From Pseudomonas marginalis (lineage in GTDB: Bacteria > Pseudomonadota > Gammaproteobacteria > Pseudomonadales > Pseudomonadaceae), in assembly GCF_008692035.1 (NCBI RefSeq), contig NZ_VTFG01000001.1, forward strand, positions 1,860,001-1,924,000: 64,000 bases of DNA, read 5' to 3'. Of this stretch, positions 1 through 9,121 are shown piece after piece. How positions within the stretch are numbered: position 1 is the stretch's first letter; each line of letters opens with the position of its first letter. The notes beneath the pieces are model-generated. The model ran no database searches and had not been told where the DNA came from. It saw nothing but the letters and a program-made list of their open reading frames with translations. The translations under genes were made by a program, and so were the position numbers.

Positions 1-106
1 CGGGGGCATCGGCGGATTGGGCCTGGGACGGCGCGCGCGACATCATCACCACCGCGATGACCGCCACCGGAATCAACACCAGGCTGGTTATCTTCTTCTT
101 GTTCAT
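1..106 (-). CDS. N-terminal fragment of an exported or membrane-anchored protein
   Basis: Only the first 35 codons are in the window. On the minus strand an ATG at 106 opens a frame that reads MNKKKITSLVL..., a basic N-terminus followed by about 15 hydrophobic residues and then a polar stretch containing ...SQAQSADAP. This looks like a Sec signal peptide or N-terminal anchor. It lies 36 bp downstream of the DUF2165-like gene and in the same direction, so the two are probably co-transcribed. The product cannot be named from this fragment. Confidence 0.55.
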   Translation of the reverse strand, partial: MNKKKITSLVLIPVAVIAVVMMSRAPSQAQSADAP

Positions 107-142
107 GGACGTCCTTATCACGATGAGTGCGTTACGCGCGGC

Positions 143-643
143 TCACAGCCAGCTGTGGTTGAACAGGAAGAAGGCCAGTACCGCCCAGATCGACAGCACC
201 AGGTGAGTCAGTTGCAACCCCTCCTGGCGAATCCAGTAGCCGAACCACAAGCCCCCCAGCAGCATCGCGAAGACAAACGCCGAAAACGCACTCAGGGCGA
301 GGTTGAGCCAGGGCCGTGCCGACAGCAGGCCGTCGCCGAGGATCAAGTGATAACTGCCGGTCCAGGCCGCGAGTGCAGCGACCAGTTGCAGGGCCAGCAC
401 CACCAGCAGCGCCAGTTGGTGCAGACGGGGTGAACGCACGGCCCGCACCAGCAAGGGAATATCGATGGCGGGGCTCTGGCGCAACGGCTCCATGGCCATG
501 GTCGCGCCTACCGCGCCTACCGAGCTGCGAAACGCTTGCCAGTTGTTAAGCACCGCAATGCTCAGCCACAGGCTCAAGCCAACGGCCTGTACGCCCAGGA
601 ACACTGACATCGAGTGACCCAGTAACCCTGCCTCCACAGTCAT
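143..643 (-). CDS. DUF2165-like small integral membrane protein
   Basis: The 166-residue protein has four hydrophobic segments (about residues 12-32, 73-95, 108-132 and 144-164) and the length of DUF2165 proteins. An asparagine pair after the first helix (VLNNWQAF) and a central RAVRSPRLHQLAL segment resemble the conserved NN and SPxLHH regions of that family. The ATG at 643 has a strong GGAGG ribosome binding site. The gene reads toward the exported protein at the left edge. The function of the family is not known to me; the assignment rests on remembered family pattern, not on a search. Confidence 0.6.
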   Translation of the reverse strand: MTVEAGLLGHSMSVFLGVQAVGLSLWLSIAVLNNWQAFRSSVGAVGATMAMEPLRQSPAIDIPLLVRAVRSPRLHQLALLVVLALQLVAALAAWTGSYHLILGDGLLSARPWLNLALSAFSAFVFAMLLGGLWFGYWIRQEGLQLTHLVLSIWAVLAFFLFNHSWL

Positions 644-866
644 TCAAACCTCCGTATTTGTCGAAAGGGAAATCCAGCCTCAGGTATATACACAAGACAT
701 TGCTTGGATAATACGTCGCAGGCGTTTAAATACAAGATTTATCTTTGTGCGGGAGGGGCTTCAGGAAGGTTGGAAACGCTGTCTGGCAGGCGCCCGCCGG
801 GGCGTTCGGCGCAGTCACGCCGAAGCCCGGAAGCGGTTGTGAGGGGGGGTTACTTGCGAGGGATTG

Positions 867-1289
867 TCACGCCGTCCTGGCGGCGATGGCTTCGATTTCC
901 ACCAGTGCACCGGGCAATGGCAACGCCACGACCTGCAACGCGGTGCGTGCGGGCTTGTTCGGCTGCTCGGGGGTGCCGAAGAACTGCGTATACCCACGCT
1001 GCAACCCGGCGAAATCCAGCTTGCCGCCCGTTTCCTCGGCGCCGACCAGGAATACCCGTAACTGCACGATATCGCCCAGGTCCAGGTCTTGCTGGCGCAG
1101 GATCTGGCGCAGCTTGTTGAAGACCGAAACCGTCTGCACTTCGGTGTTGCCAAACACCCCGGGAACCGTTGGATCAACCAGGTCCGGCAAGGTCCCGCTG
1201 ACAAAGATCAGGCTGGCGGACGCCGGTACGGTGACGGTCTGCGAGATCGGGAAATCGCCGATGCTGGTGCGTTGAATGCTGTCGCTCAT
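867..1289 (-). CDS. RidA/YjgF/UK114-family enamine or imine deaminase
   Basis: The 140-residue protein has the RidA layout: a strand-rich N-terminus with LIFVSGTLPDL (equivalent of the family's SGQ/SGxxP motif), a helix LRQILRQQDLDLGDIVQLRVFL and the C-terminal ARTALQVVALPLPGALVEIEAIA, whose Arg is the usual carboxylate-binding residue. RidA proteins hydrolyse reactive imines and enamines released by flavin and PLP enzymes. It is the last gene of the operon, 11 bp after the amine oxidase, so the likely job is to hydrolyse the imine made by that enzyme. The start is the ATG at 1289, preceded by GGAGAC. Confidence 0.9.
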   Translation of the reverse strand: MSDSIQRTSIGDFPISQTVTVPASASLIFVSGTLPDLVDPTVPGVFGNTEVQTVSVFNKLRQILRQQDLDLGDIVQLRVFLVGAEETGGKLDFAGLQRGYTQFFGTPEQPNKPARTALQVVALPLPGALVEIEAIAARTA

Positions 1290-1300
1290 GGTGTGTCTCC

Positions 1301-2884
1301 TTAAGAGGCGGCGAGTGCCGCGACCTGTCGTTGTTGGGTCACGCGTTCAGCCAGTTGCGCGACCACATGCCGCGCCGAGTTGGCCGCCGATTCCTGCCAG
1401 ATGCCCACGCCGCTTTGCACCAGGCCGTCGCCGGCGAAGTACACGCGGCCGTGGCCTTCTTCGAGCAAGGCGCTGGCATCGGCCGGGAAGTGTTCGCGTT
1501 GCAGCCACGGGCCTTCGCTGAAGGGGATCTGTTCCCAGGACACCGCCAGCGGGTGGCGCAGGTGTTTGGAATAGCCCGGATGCAGCAACTCCACGGCCTC
1601 CTTGGAGGTGGCGTACTGCTGGTCGAACGGTCGCGCGCCAAACGCATCGGCGCCCTCCCCGGTCACGTAGCCGGCCACCAGCAGGCCCTCGCGGGTGTTG
1701 AGGTCGTTGCTCGGATACCAGAGCAGGCGCGCCGGGTGTTCGATCCACGACAGGCCGCCGTAGGTGCGGTAGTCGGTTTCCCAGAAGCGTGGGGACTGCC
1801 ACGCCACTTTGGTGGCCTGGTCGCTGCGGGTGCTGAGCAAGGCGGCCTTGATCGGGTCGCTGAAGTCGGTGTCGAGCTTGGCCAGCAATGGCAGCGGCAA
1901 GGTCGAGACCAGATAGTCGGCGCGCACCACCTGCTCGCGACCGCTGCGTTGGTCGTGGTAGGTCACCGCCACGCCGCCTTCCAACTGACGAATCTGGCGC
2001 ACCTGGGCGCCCAGTTGCACGTGATCGCTGACGCGCCGGTAGAAGGCGTCGGTGATGCGGTCCATGCCACCCACCGGTTGGAACATGGTCGCCGAAAACT
2101 CCGGGAATTCGGTGTGCAGCAAGGCGCCCCACAGCTCGGGGTGCAGCAGTTGGTCCAGTGCCAACGGGCTGCGGCTGGCGGGCAAGGCGCCGGGATGTGC
2201 CGGGGATTCCAGGTGCCCCGAACGGATCGTGCCCTCAAAGGCCAGCTCCTGGGACAGGTCGCCATACACGTGCAAAAACGCCAGCAAGCGCGTGCGCTCC
2301 TCGGCGCTCAGCACATCGTCGAGGGCATCGCGCTGCACCGCCTTGGCCAGCAACCCGGACACGTGCCCGCGCGCATCGTTGATCGCCTGGCCGACGCTGA
2401 AGGCCGGCTGGTTCACATCCGGCCGCACCTGGGCGCCATGGCTGCTGTTGACCAGCACTTCCAGCGGCACCCCCAACTCACTGCAATAATCGAGGATCGT
2501 GCGGTGCTGGCTGGGAATCCTTGCCGGCCCGGCGTTGAAGTAATGCCCCGGCTCGAACGCGGCGGTCTGCGTACGGCCATCCTGGTAGTCCACACGGTCG
2601 CCATGGCGGATTGTCCAGGTGCGACCGCCGACCCGCTCACGGGCTTCCAGCACCTGCACGCTGAACCCGGCGCGGGTCAGTTCCAGGGCGGTGACCAGCC
2701 CGGCAATCCCGGCGCCCAGCACCAGCACGCGGGTGCCCTGCCCCAGGCCGTCCTTGAGTTTCAACGGTTGCGGTCGGCGGTGCGATGACGGCCCGAGGCC
2801 GAGTACCGCGAGTGCATCCTTGACGGCTTTTTCGCCGCCTACCGCAGCGATGCTCGACAACGCTTCACGTCGTGTCAGTCCCAT
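1301..2884 (-). CDS. Flavin monoamine oxidase / L-amino-acid-oxidase-like protein
   Basis: This 527-residue FAD enzyme has a dinucleotide-binding motif GAGIAGL at residues 57-63 followed by LEARERVGGRTWT, the hallmark of the amine oxidase family, and a C-terminal FAD segment (GRVYFAGDGL...GIWQESAANSARHVV). It should oxidise a primary or secondary amine or amino acid to an imine, with H2O2. The N-terminus MGLTRREALSSIA resembles the start of a Tat signal but the hydrophobic stretch is weak, so location is uncertain. It lies between the ABC binding protein and ridA in one operon, which suggests that the amine comes in through that transporter. The substrate cannot be read from sequence. Confidence 0.88.
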   Translation of the reverse strand: MGLTRREALSSIAAVGGEKAVKDALAVLGLGPSSHRRPQPLKLKDGLGQGTRVLVLGAGIAGLVTALELTRAGFSVQVLEARERVGGRTWTIRHGDRVDYQDGRTQTAAFEPGHYFNAGPARIPSQHRTILDYCSELGVPLEVLVNSSHGAQVRPDVNQPAFSVGQAINDARGHVSGLLAKAVQRDALDDVLSAEERTRLLAFLHVYGDLSQELAFEGTIRSGHLESPAHPGALPASRSPLALDQLLHPELWGALLHTEFPEFSATMFQPVGGMDRITDAFYRRVSDHVQLGAQVRQIRQLEGGVAVTYHDQRSGREQVVRADYLVSTLPLPLLAKLDTDFSDPIKAALLSTRSDQATKVAWQSPRFWETDYRTYGGLSWIEHPARLLWYPSNDLNTREGLLVAGYVTGEGADAFGARPFDQQYATSKEAVELLHPGYSKHLRHPLAVSWEQIPFSEGPWLQREHFPADASALLEEGHGRVYFAGDGLVQSGVGIWQESAANSARHVVAQLAERVTQQRQVAALAAS

Positions 2885-2896
2885 GTCGATTGCTCC

Positions 2897-3820
2897 TTAA
2901 TCCGGCAGGCCCGGTGGGTTGATCAGCGACTTGTCGACGCGTTCCACATCCAGGCCCCAGCGTTGCAGCACCTGCTCGTACTGGCCGCCGGCAATCGCGC
3001 CTTCCAGGGCGGTGTGGATCGGCTTGACCAGGCCGTTGTCCTTGCGGGTGGTCACGGCAATGTCCGCCTGCAATGGCCAGCCACCGTTCACCGTGCCGAC
3101 GCGCTTGATGCCGCCGGTGATCGCCGCCGAATAGGCATACACCGAGTTGGGCCCGAACAGCGCATCGCTGCGCCCCGACTGCACCGCCAGTTGCGCGGCG
3201 GCCTGGTCGTCGAAGTACTGCAACAGCGCGGGTTTGAGGCCGGCCTTTTCGTTGGCCTCGTTCCAGGCCAGCAGGACTTTTTCCTGGTTGGTGCCGGAGC
3301 CGACGATGATCTTCAGCCCGGCAATATCGGCTGCCTGCTTGATCTCGCTGATCTTGCTGGTGGTCTTGACGTAGAAGCCGAGCACATCCTGGCGATAGGT
3401 GGCGAAGTCAAAGCGCTTCTTGCGCGCCTCGGTCACGGTGACGTTGCTGATCACCGCGTCGTACTTGCCCGAGCTGACGCCCAGGGGCCAGTCTTCCCAG
3501 CTGGTCTGCACCACATTGAGTTGCAGGCCGAGGCTGTCGGCCACCAGTTGCGCGGTGTCGGCTTCGCTGCCGATGGTGGTCTTGTCGTCGCTGGCCAGCA
3601 GCGCCAGGGGCGGCCCTGCCACGCCGGACACGGCCACGGTGAACTTGCCCGGCTGGGCGAACTTGAAGCCCGGCGGGATCTGCGCAATCGCCGCTTCGTT
3701 ACGCGGCACATGGATGCGTGGGCGGTCGGGGCTGAGGTCGACCTGTTGCACGGCGAATGCGCTTTGCGCAGCACTGACGGCCAGCGCCAGCAGGGCCACG
3801 CGGGTGGTGTTGATGAACAT
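2897..3820 (-). CDS. Periplasmic polar amino-acid-type ABC substrate-binding protein
   Basis: The 307-residue protein begins with a Sec signal peptide (MFINTTRVALLALAVSAAQS, likely cut after AFA). A family-3 solute-binding domain follows (LQLNVVQTSWEDWPLGVSSGKYDAVISNVTVT and later FDDQAAAQLAVQSGRSDA). It should deliver an amino-acid-like or amine ligand to the permease and ATPase encoded just upstream. An N-terminal extension of about 40 residues precedes the domain. The stop is 12 bp from the amine oxidase start, which fits tight co-transcription. Confidence 0.9.
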   Translation of the reverse strand: MFINTTRVALLALAVSAAQSAFAVQQVDLSPDRPRIHVPRNEAAIAQIPPGFKFAQPGKFTVAVSGVAGPPLALLASDDKTTIGSEADTAQLVADSLGLQLNVVQTSWEDWPLGVSSGKYDAVISNVTVTEARKKRFDFATYRQDVLGFYVKTTSKISEIKQAADIAGLKIIVGSGTNQEKVLLAWNEANEKAGLKPALLQYFDDQAAAQLAVQSGRSDALFGPNSVYAYSAAITGGIKRVGTVNGGWPLQADIAVTTRKDNGLVKPIHTALEGAIAGGQYEQVLQRWGLDVERVDKSLINPPGLPD

Positions 3821-3838
3821 GGGCAGTCACTCCTTGAA

Positions 3839-4612
3839 CTAAAGCACCTTGCCGAGAAAGGCCACGGTGCGGGGATGTCGGGGTTGGCGGAAAATCTGTT
3901 CGGGCGGGCCCTCTTCGATCAACTCGCCGTCGCAGAGGAACACCACGTGGTCGGCCACTTCGCGGGCAAAACCGATTTCGTGGGTGACGATCACCAGGGT
4001 CACGCCCAGCCGGGTCAGGCCCTTGATCACGTCGAGTACTTCGCCCACCAGTTCCGGGTCGAGGGCCGAGGTGGGTTCATCGAACAGCAGCACCTTGGGG
4101 TCCAGCGCCAGTGCGCGGGCAATCGCCACGCGCTGTTGCTGGCCGCCGGAAAGCTGGCGTGGGTAGGCATCGACTTTGTCCGCCAGGCCAACCTTGGCCA
4201 ACAGTGCGGTGGCCTTGGCCTGGGCGTCGGCCTTGCTCCAGCGCTTGTGCGCCAGCGGCGCCTCGGCGACGTTTTCCCAGGCGGTGAGGTGCGGGAACAG
4301 GTTGAAGTTCTGGAACACAAAACCGACGTCGATACGACGCTTGAGAATCTCGCGCTCCTTGAGCTCGTAAAGCAGGTCGCCCTTGCGTCGATAGCCGACG
4401 TATTCACCGTCGATGGTGATGTGCCCGCTGTCGATCTTTTCCAGGTGGTTGATGGTGCGCAGCAAGGTGGATTTACCCGAGCCGGACGGCCCGAGAATCA
4501 CCGTGACCTTGCCCGGATCGATGGTCAGGTCGATGTCTTTCAACACCTGTTGATTGCCAAAGCGCTTGCCCACGCCCTGGATCTGGATACGGCCGGCGCG
4601 GGCTTCACTCAT
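3839..4612 (-). CDS. ABC transporter ATP-binding protein, polar amino-acid type (GlnQ/HisP-like)
   Basis: The 257-residue ATPase shows Walker A GPSGSGKS at residues 41-48, a Q-loop region (VGFVFQNFNLFPHLTAWENV), the signature LSGGQQQR and Walker [14 protein letters not shown], followed by the switch histidine region VIVTHEIGFA. It powers the permease next door. Its ATG lies inside the 3' end of the permease gene (8-nt overlap), so the two are translationally coupled. Confidence 0.93.
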   Translation of the reverse strand: MSEARAGRIQIQGVGKRFGNQQVLKDIDLTIDPGKVTVILGPSGSGKSTLLRTINHLEKIDSGHITIDGEYVGYRRKGDLLYELKEREILKRRIDVGFVFQNFNLFPHLTAWENVAEAPLAHKRWSKADAQAKATALLAKVGLADKVDAYPRQLSGGQQQRVAIARALALDPKVLLFDEPTSALDPELVGEVLDVIKGLTRLGVTLVIVTHEIGFAREVADHVVFLCDGELIEEGPPEQIFRQPRHPRTVAFLGKVL

Positions 4613-5570
4613 GGGTGTTCTCCTTCAGCCAGCGGCGCACGCGTTGCCATGGCGTGGGCGGCAGCACCCTGGCCGTACCCCGTGCGAAATGCCGCTCGAC
4701 GTAGTACTGGGCGCTCGTGAGCACGGTGGTGATGATCAGGTACCAGACGGTGGCGACGATCAGCAGCGGGATCACCGCCTGGGTGCGGTTGTAGATGACC
4801 TGCACGGTGTAGAACAGCTCCGGCAGGGCCAGCACGTAGACGATGGAGGTGCCCTTGACCAGGCCGATGATTTCATTGAACCCCGACGGCAGGATCGAGC
4901 GCAGCGCCTGGGGCAGGATGATCCGGAAGATCCGCCGCGAGGCCGGCAGGCCCAGGGCCGCCGCCGCTTCATGCTGGCCGGCATCCACACCGATCAGGCC
5001 GCCGCGAATGATCTCCGCCGCGTACGCCGCCTGCATCAGGCTCAGGCCCAGTACGGCCACGGTGAATTGGCTGAGCACGTCCACCGTCGACCACTCGGCG
5101 AACACCACGCTGGTGAACGGTACGCCGAGGACAATGTGGTCGTACAGGTAGGCGAAGTTGTAGAGGATGATCAGCACCAGCAGCGCCGGCATCGAGCGGA
5201 AAAACCAGATGTAGCCCCAGGCCAGGGCCGCCAGCAGCGGCGAGCCCGACAGCCGCGCCAACGCCAGCGCAGTGCCGAGGATGGCGCTGAACACCGTGCT
5301 CAGCAGCGTCAGCAACAGGGTCTGGCCGAGGCCACGCAGCACCGACGGCGAGAAGAACCACTGGCCGAACACGCCCCACTCCCAGCGCGGGTTGGTGGCC
5401 AGGGAATGGGCGATGGCGAGCAGCACCAGCGCGGCAAAGATCGACCCGGCCCAGCGCCAGGGGTGCCGCGCGGGCACCACCTGCAGGGCTTTGATCGGTG
5501 TGGACACACGGGCCTGGCGCAGCGCGCCGGGCGAGTCAATCAGGTCATAGGATTTGGCAACGATGGGCAT
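4605..5570 (-). CDS. ABC transporter permease, polar amino-acid type (HisM/GlnP-like)
   Basis: The 321-residue membrane protein starts with about 60 mostly polar residues, followed by at least five hydrophobic segments. The cytoplasmic EAA-type coupling loop reads AAAALGLPASRRIFRIILPQA. A single permease gene implies a homodimer. The length exceeds the usual 220-250 residues because of the N-terminal extension. The gene lies 15 bp downstream of the TonB receptor gene and overlaps the ATPase gene. Confidence 0.92.
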   Translation of the reverse strand: MPIVAKSYDLIDSPGALRQARVSTPIKALQVVPARHPWRWAGSIFAALVLLAIAHSLATNPRWEWGVFGQWFFSPSVLRGLGQTLLLTLLSTVFSAILGTALALARLSGSPLLAALAWGYIWFFRSMPALLVLIILYNFAYLYDHIVLGVPFTSVVFAEWSTVDVLSQFTVAVLGLSLMQAAYAAEIIRGGLIGVDAGQHEAAAALGLPASRRIFRIILPQALRSILPSGFNEIIGLVKGTSIVYVLALPELFYTVQVIYNRTQAVIPLLIVATVWYLIITTVLTSAQYYVERHFARGTARVLPPTPWQRVRRWLKENTHE

Positions 5571-5585
5571 GATGTATTCCTCGGC

Positions 5586-7979
5586 CTAGAAGGCATAGGT
5601 CAAGCGGGTGTAGTAGTACCCGCCGGTAAAACCGTAGGGCGAATAGGTGCCGTAGCTGCTGACCATGGTGCTGCTCGGTACACCTTGTTTTTTCGGGTAG
5701 ACGTCGAACAGGTTCTTGGCGCCGATGGCCACGTTGAGGTCTTTGGTGAGGTTGTAGCCAAGATCGAGGTCGGTGATCCACTTGGCGCTGTAGACCCGGT
5801 CGAGGCTGCGGTCGGCGGAGACGTTGACCTCTTTGTAAGAGCCGTAGCGGGTCAGGGCCAGGTTGAGGTTGAAGCGTTCGATGCTCCAGTCGCCACCGAG
5901 GATCAGCTTGGTGCTGGGCTGCACGCCGGTGATCAGGTTGCGGGCCTGGCGGTCCATCAGGTCATAGGCCGTGCCCAGGATCGTGGTGGATTCCTTGTAG
6001 TTGAGGATTCTGGTCTGGTTCCAGTTGAACGCGGCGGTCCATTTCAGCGCGCCATAGGGGCCGAGGTCCTGGCTGTAGTTGCCGACCAGGTCCAGGCCTT
6101 TGGTGCGGGTGTCGGCGCCGTTGATGAAGTACTGGCCGCCGGAGGTGGAGGTGATGCCATTGCCTTGCAGCACCTGGGTGATTTCCGGGCCGAGCAAGGT
6201 GCCCGTGAGGGTGATGCGGTCGCGCAGGTTGATCACGTAGGCGTCGGCGGTGAAGCTCAGGCGATCGCTGGGGGTCAGCGTGAAACCCAGGCTGAAGTTG
6301 GTGGAGCGCTCGGGTTTCAGTTCCTGCGCCCCCAAGGCCTGGGCAGCGGCCGAACCTACCGGCAGCACGCCGTAGTTGATCGATTGGTACACGCCGTCGA
6401 CCACGCCATAGGTGGTGGACCGCGCACTGAACAGGCTGTTGGCCAGGGACGGTGCACGGAAGCCATTGCTCACGGTGGCGCGCACGGCGAACTGCGGGGT
6501 GAAGTCGTAGCGGGTGGTCAGCTTGCCGCTGCGGGTAGCGCCCACGCCCTGGTTGTAATGCTCGTAGCGAAACGCGGTACCCACGTACCAGTCCGGCACC
6601 GGGTTGAAGCCCACGTCGACGTAACTGGCGAGGCTGTTGCGCGAGGCGCTGCTTTCTTCATCCGGCGAGATGCCGTTGGTGACCTGGGCCCCGGACGACG
6701 CACAGTTACCCGGTGCCACGCAGTAGCCGCCGTTGGCGTAGGACTCATAGTCACCGGCCTGCACCTCGTAGGTGTCGCGGCGATGTTCGAAACCGTAGCT
6801 CAGGTCCAGCGGCTTTTGCAGGCCGATGTCGAAGCCGCGCTTGAAATCGAGGTTGGTGGTCAGCTCGGTGGAAATCCAGGTACCGGAGGTGAAGCTGTTC
6901 GGCGTGGCCTCGCCCAGGGATGGGTTCTGGTTATGGGTGGTGCCCTGCTCCGCCTCGTTGCGTCCGTAGGTGGTGGACAGGTCCCAGTCCCACTCGCCGA
7001 CGGTGCCTTTACCGCCGAATGCGGCCTGGAAGTCGTCCTCGTCGATATACCAGGTCGGCGTGTAGCCGCCGGGGTAACCGTTAGGCCCGGTGGTGATGGT
7101 GTTGGTGATGGTCGGCAGGCGGAAGTTCTGGCCCTGCTCGGCCTTGCGCCGCGAATAGGTGGTGAAGGAATACAGGCTGAAGCTGTCGTCGATCGGCAAT
7201 TCGGCGTTGTAGCCCAGGGTCAGCAGGTTGGTCTTCGGTGTGCCGTAGCCGCCATAGGTGGAGCGGCCGGCCTGCTCAAAGGCCTGGGCGTAGGTGTAGC
7301 CATTGGCGCTGGCCTTGTTGTCGTCGTTCTGACTGCGCGCGTCCAGGGCCAACTGCACGATGCCGCCGTTGCCGATCTCGAAGCCCTTGTTGAGGCTTTG
7401 CTGCACGGTCTGTTTCTTGCCGTCGTAACCCTGGCCGACATTGGTCACCGAGGTGCCACTGGTGTCGGCCTTGAGGATCACGTTGATGACCCCGGCGATG
7501 GCATCGGAGCCGTACTGGGCGGCGGCCCCGTCGCGCAGGACTTCGACGTGGTCGATGGCGCTGATCGGGATCAAATCCAGGTCTGCCGGCGCGGCGCCGG
7601 TGTTGATGCCGTTGATGTTCAGGGTGGCCGCGGTGTGGCGGCGCTTGCCATTGACCAGCACCAGCACTTCGGCGGCACTCATGCCGCGCAGGTTCGGCGC
7701 ACGGGCGATGCCGCTGGCGTCCCAACCGGTTTTTTCCGGCAGGGTCAGCGATGGGATCACCGCGCTCAACGCCTCCATCAAACCGGGCTTGCCGGTGCTC
7801 TGCAATTGCTTGGCGCTGACCACATCGATCGGCACCGGGCTGCTGGTGACCGTGCGTTGTTCGGCGCCACGGTTACCGGTGACCACCACGGTGGAAAGGG
7901 TGCTGTCGTCCTGGGCCCGGGCGGTAGTGGCCAGGATTGCCAGCGCCAGGATGGCGGTCGGTTGTAAGACTTGCTTCAT
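5586..7979 (-). CDS. TonB-dependent outer-membrane receptor, first gene of the amine uptake operon
   Basis: The chosen ATG at 7979 gives 797 residues, with a signal peptide (MKQVLQPTAILALAILATTARA) and a GGAGTGG ribosome binding site; an in-frame start 27 bp upstream would only add residues before the signal. A TonB box (STVVVTGNR) is followed by a plug domain with SAIDHVEVLRDGAAAQYGSDAIAGVINVILK-type sequence, then a beta barrel ending in an aromatic residue (...LTYAF). Leading an operon with a complete ABC importer, an oxidase and RidA, it should take the same compound across the outer membrane. No STN signalling domain is present. The ligand is unknown. Confidence 0.92.
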   Translation of the reverse strand: MKQVLQPTAILALAILATTARAQDDSTLSTVVVTGNRGAEQRTVTSSPVPIDVVSAKQLQSTGKPGLMEALSAVIPSLTLPEKTGWDASGIARAPNLRGMSAAEVLVLVNGKRRHTAATLNINGINTGAAPADLDLIPISAIDHVEVLRDGAAAQYGSDAIAGVINVILKADTSGTSVTNVGQGYDGKKQTVQQSLNKGFEIGNGGIVQLALDARSQNDDNKASANGYTYAQAFEQAGRSTYGGYGTPKTNLLTLGYNAELPIDDSFSLYSFTTYSRRKAEQGQNFRLPTITNTITTGPNGYPGGYTPTWYIDEDDFQAAFGGKGTVGEWDWDLSTTYGRNEAEQGTTHNQNPSLGEATPNSFTSGTWISTELTTNLDFKRGFDIGLQKPLDLSYGFEHRRDTYEVQAGDYESYANGGYCVAPGNCASSGAQVTNGISPDEESSASRNSLASYVDVGFNPVPDWYVGTAFRYEHYNQGVGATRSGKLTTRYDFTPQFAVRATVSNGFRAPSLANSLFSARSTTYGVVDGVYQSINYGVLPVGSAAAQALGAQELKPERSTNFSLGFTLTPSDRLSFTADAYVINLRDRITLTGTLLGPEITQVLQGNGITSTSGGQYFINGADTRTKGLDLVGNYSQDLGPYGALKWTAAFNWNQTRILNYKESTTILGTAYDLMDRQARNLITGVQPSTKLILGGDWSIERFNLNLALTRYGSYKEVNVSADRSLDRVYSAKWITDLDLGYNLTKDLNVAIGAKNLFDVYPKKQGVPSSTMVSSYGTYSPYGFTGGYYYTRLTYAF

Positions 7980-8374
7980 AGCCACTCCAGACATTCCAAA
8001 TCGCAAAGTCGGGCAGTCACGCGGGCGGGCGCGGTGCTCGGTTTTTTTCAGGGGGGTTGCGGCGATTGGGGACTAGGTGTGGCGCTGGGTTTGAATTGGC
8101 AACATACGTTGAACTCCCTTCCAACGATTCTGCTGCGGGGATGATCACCCGGTTATGGCGCGCAGAATCTTGATTACGCTGGGTACCATCCGAGGTCAGG
8201 GGTAGGCTGTTGCGATCAAACATAACGGAATGGGTTTTGAAAATACAATGCTGTTTTGATATAAGCTAATATTCTCTAATTTTATTATTTTTTAGTTTTT
8301 TTATTCATATAAATAATGTCTTTTCGAGATTGGCCTTTAGCTCAGGCCGAGGTCTACCTGAGGTATGCAAATCC
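7980..8374. promoter_or_regulatory. AT-rich upstream region of the amine-uptake operon
   Basis: No convincing gene is seen here. Between about 8220 and 8320 the sequence is far richer in A and T than its surroundings, with runs of T and A that could hold promoters or bind nucleoid proteins. This is the only space in which the promoter of the minus-strand operon starting at 7979 can lie. I could not pick out a single convincing -35/-10 pair. Confidence 0.4.
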
Positions 8375-8504
8375 AAATGTGGGAGGGACGGTGCGACGGT
8401 TCGACTTGCCCCCTGATGGCAGTGGGTCAGCTACAGATGCATCAACTGACACTCCCGCATCGGGGCATGGATATCTACACAACTTTTCAGCCTCTGATAA
8501 ATCT

Positions 8505-8644
8505 CCCTGTGGCGAGCGGGCTTGTCCCGCGTTGGGCCGCGTAGCGGCCCCAAAACAGCCGCTATGGAGTTTCTGATACACCGCATTCAGCTTTACTGGG
8601 GCTGCTACGCAGCCCAACGCGGGACAAGCCCGCTCGCCACAGGG
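8505..8644. repeat. REPIN-like pair of inverted REP palindromes
   Basis: Two 33-bp arms (8505-8537 and 8612-8644) are perfect inverted copies containing GTGGCGAGCGGGCTTGTCCC. The inverted similarity continues inward (GCGTAGCGGCCCCA against TGGGGCTGCTACGC, one mismatch). This is the form of Pseudomonas REP doublets, short palindromes mobilised in trans by RAYT transposases. It sits inside a second inverted repeat (8458-8490 and 8660-8691), so it probably inserted into an older palindrome. It may also serve as a transcription stop or RNA hairpin. Confidence 0.8.
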
Positions 8645-8682
8645 GAACTCGCCAGTCTCTGAAAATTGTGTAGATACCTATG

Positions 8683-9092
8683 CCCCGATGAGTATGGGTA
8701 TCTACACAACGTTGTATTAACCAACGGTAACCACGATGCGAAGCGAGCCGCCCTTGATCTTGCTTTAGATCTTGATCTCAGGCGCCCCGTTAAACCACGC
8801 TGGCCGGAATTCGATAGTGATTTGGGGGGTAAACCGGCAGGGATGCCGGTTTAGCCGCCCCGCGCCATGGATGGCGCGTGGCGGCGGCCCCCCACATCAC
8901 TGTCGGATTACGGGCACACCGAGCCTAGGCGAGGTGCCGAGTGGTGGGGCGAAGCGTTTTGCTTACTTTTGCGCTGTTCAAAAGTGAGCCGCCGTAAGGG
9001 CGGAACCCATAGCGGCCGTTACCGCAGCAACGGATATGTACCCGGTCCAATCCAAAAAAATGGTCGGCCCAGAGGCCGCCATCGGGGGCAAG
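8683..9092. repeat. Dispersed repeat core, copy 1
   Basis: This stretch matches 22615-23032 almost base for base, apart from a shorter GATCTT tract and small changes near 8960-9050. It contains two strong adjacent hairpins: TAAACCGGCA with TGCCGGTTTA (8827-8850) and a GCCGCC...GGCGGC stem around CGCGCCATGGATGGCGCG. Such conservation of stems in two unlinked copies suggests a structured RNA or DNA element. The start codon and reading frame are not meaningfully conserved downstream. Confidence 0.75.
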
Positions 9093-9121
9093 TCGAATCG
9101 TCGCACCGCCCCTCCCACATT

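Noticed and set aside
4554..7967. Long plus-strand open frame of over 1,100 codons
   Set aside because: It lies antisense to the receptor, permease and ATPase genes and shows only Gln/Gly/Ala/Val-rich shadow sequence with no domain. High GC content produces such frames.
8316..8576. Short open frames over the repeat region
   Set aside because: They consist of inverted-repeat DNA and have no ribosome binding site; both strands are open only by chance.
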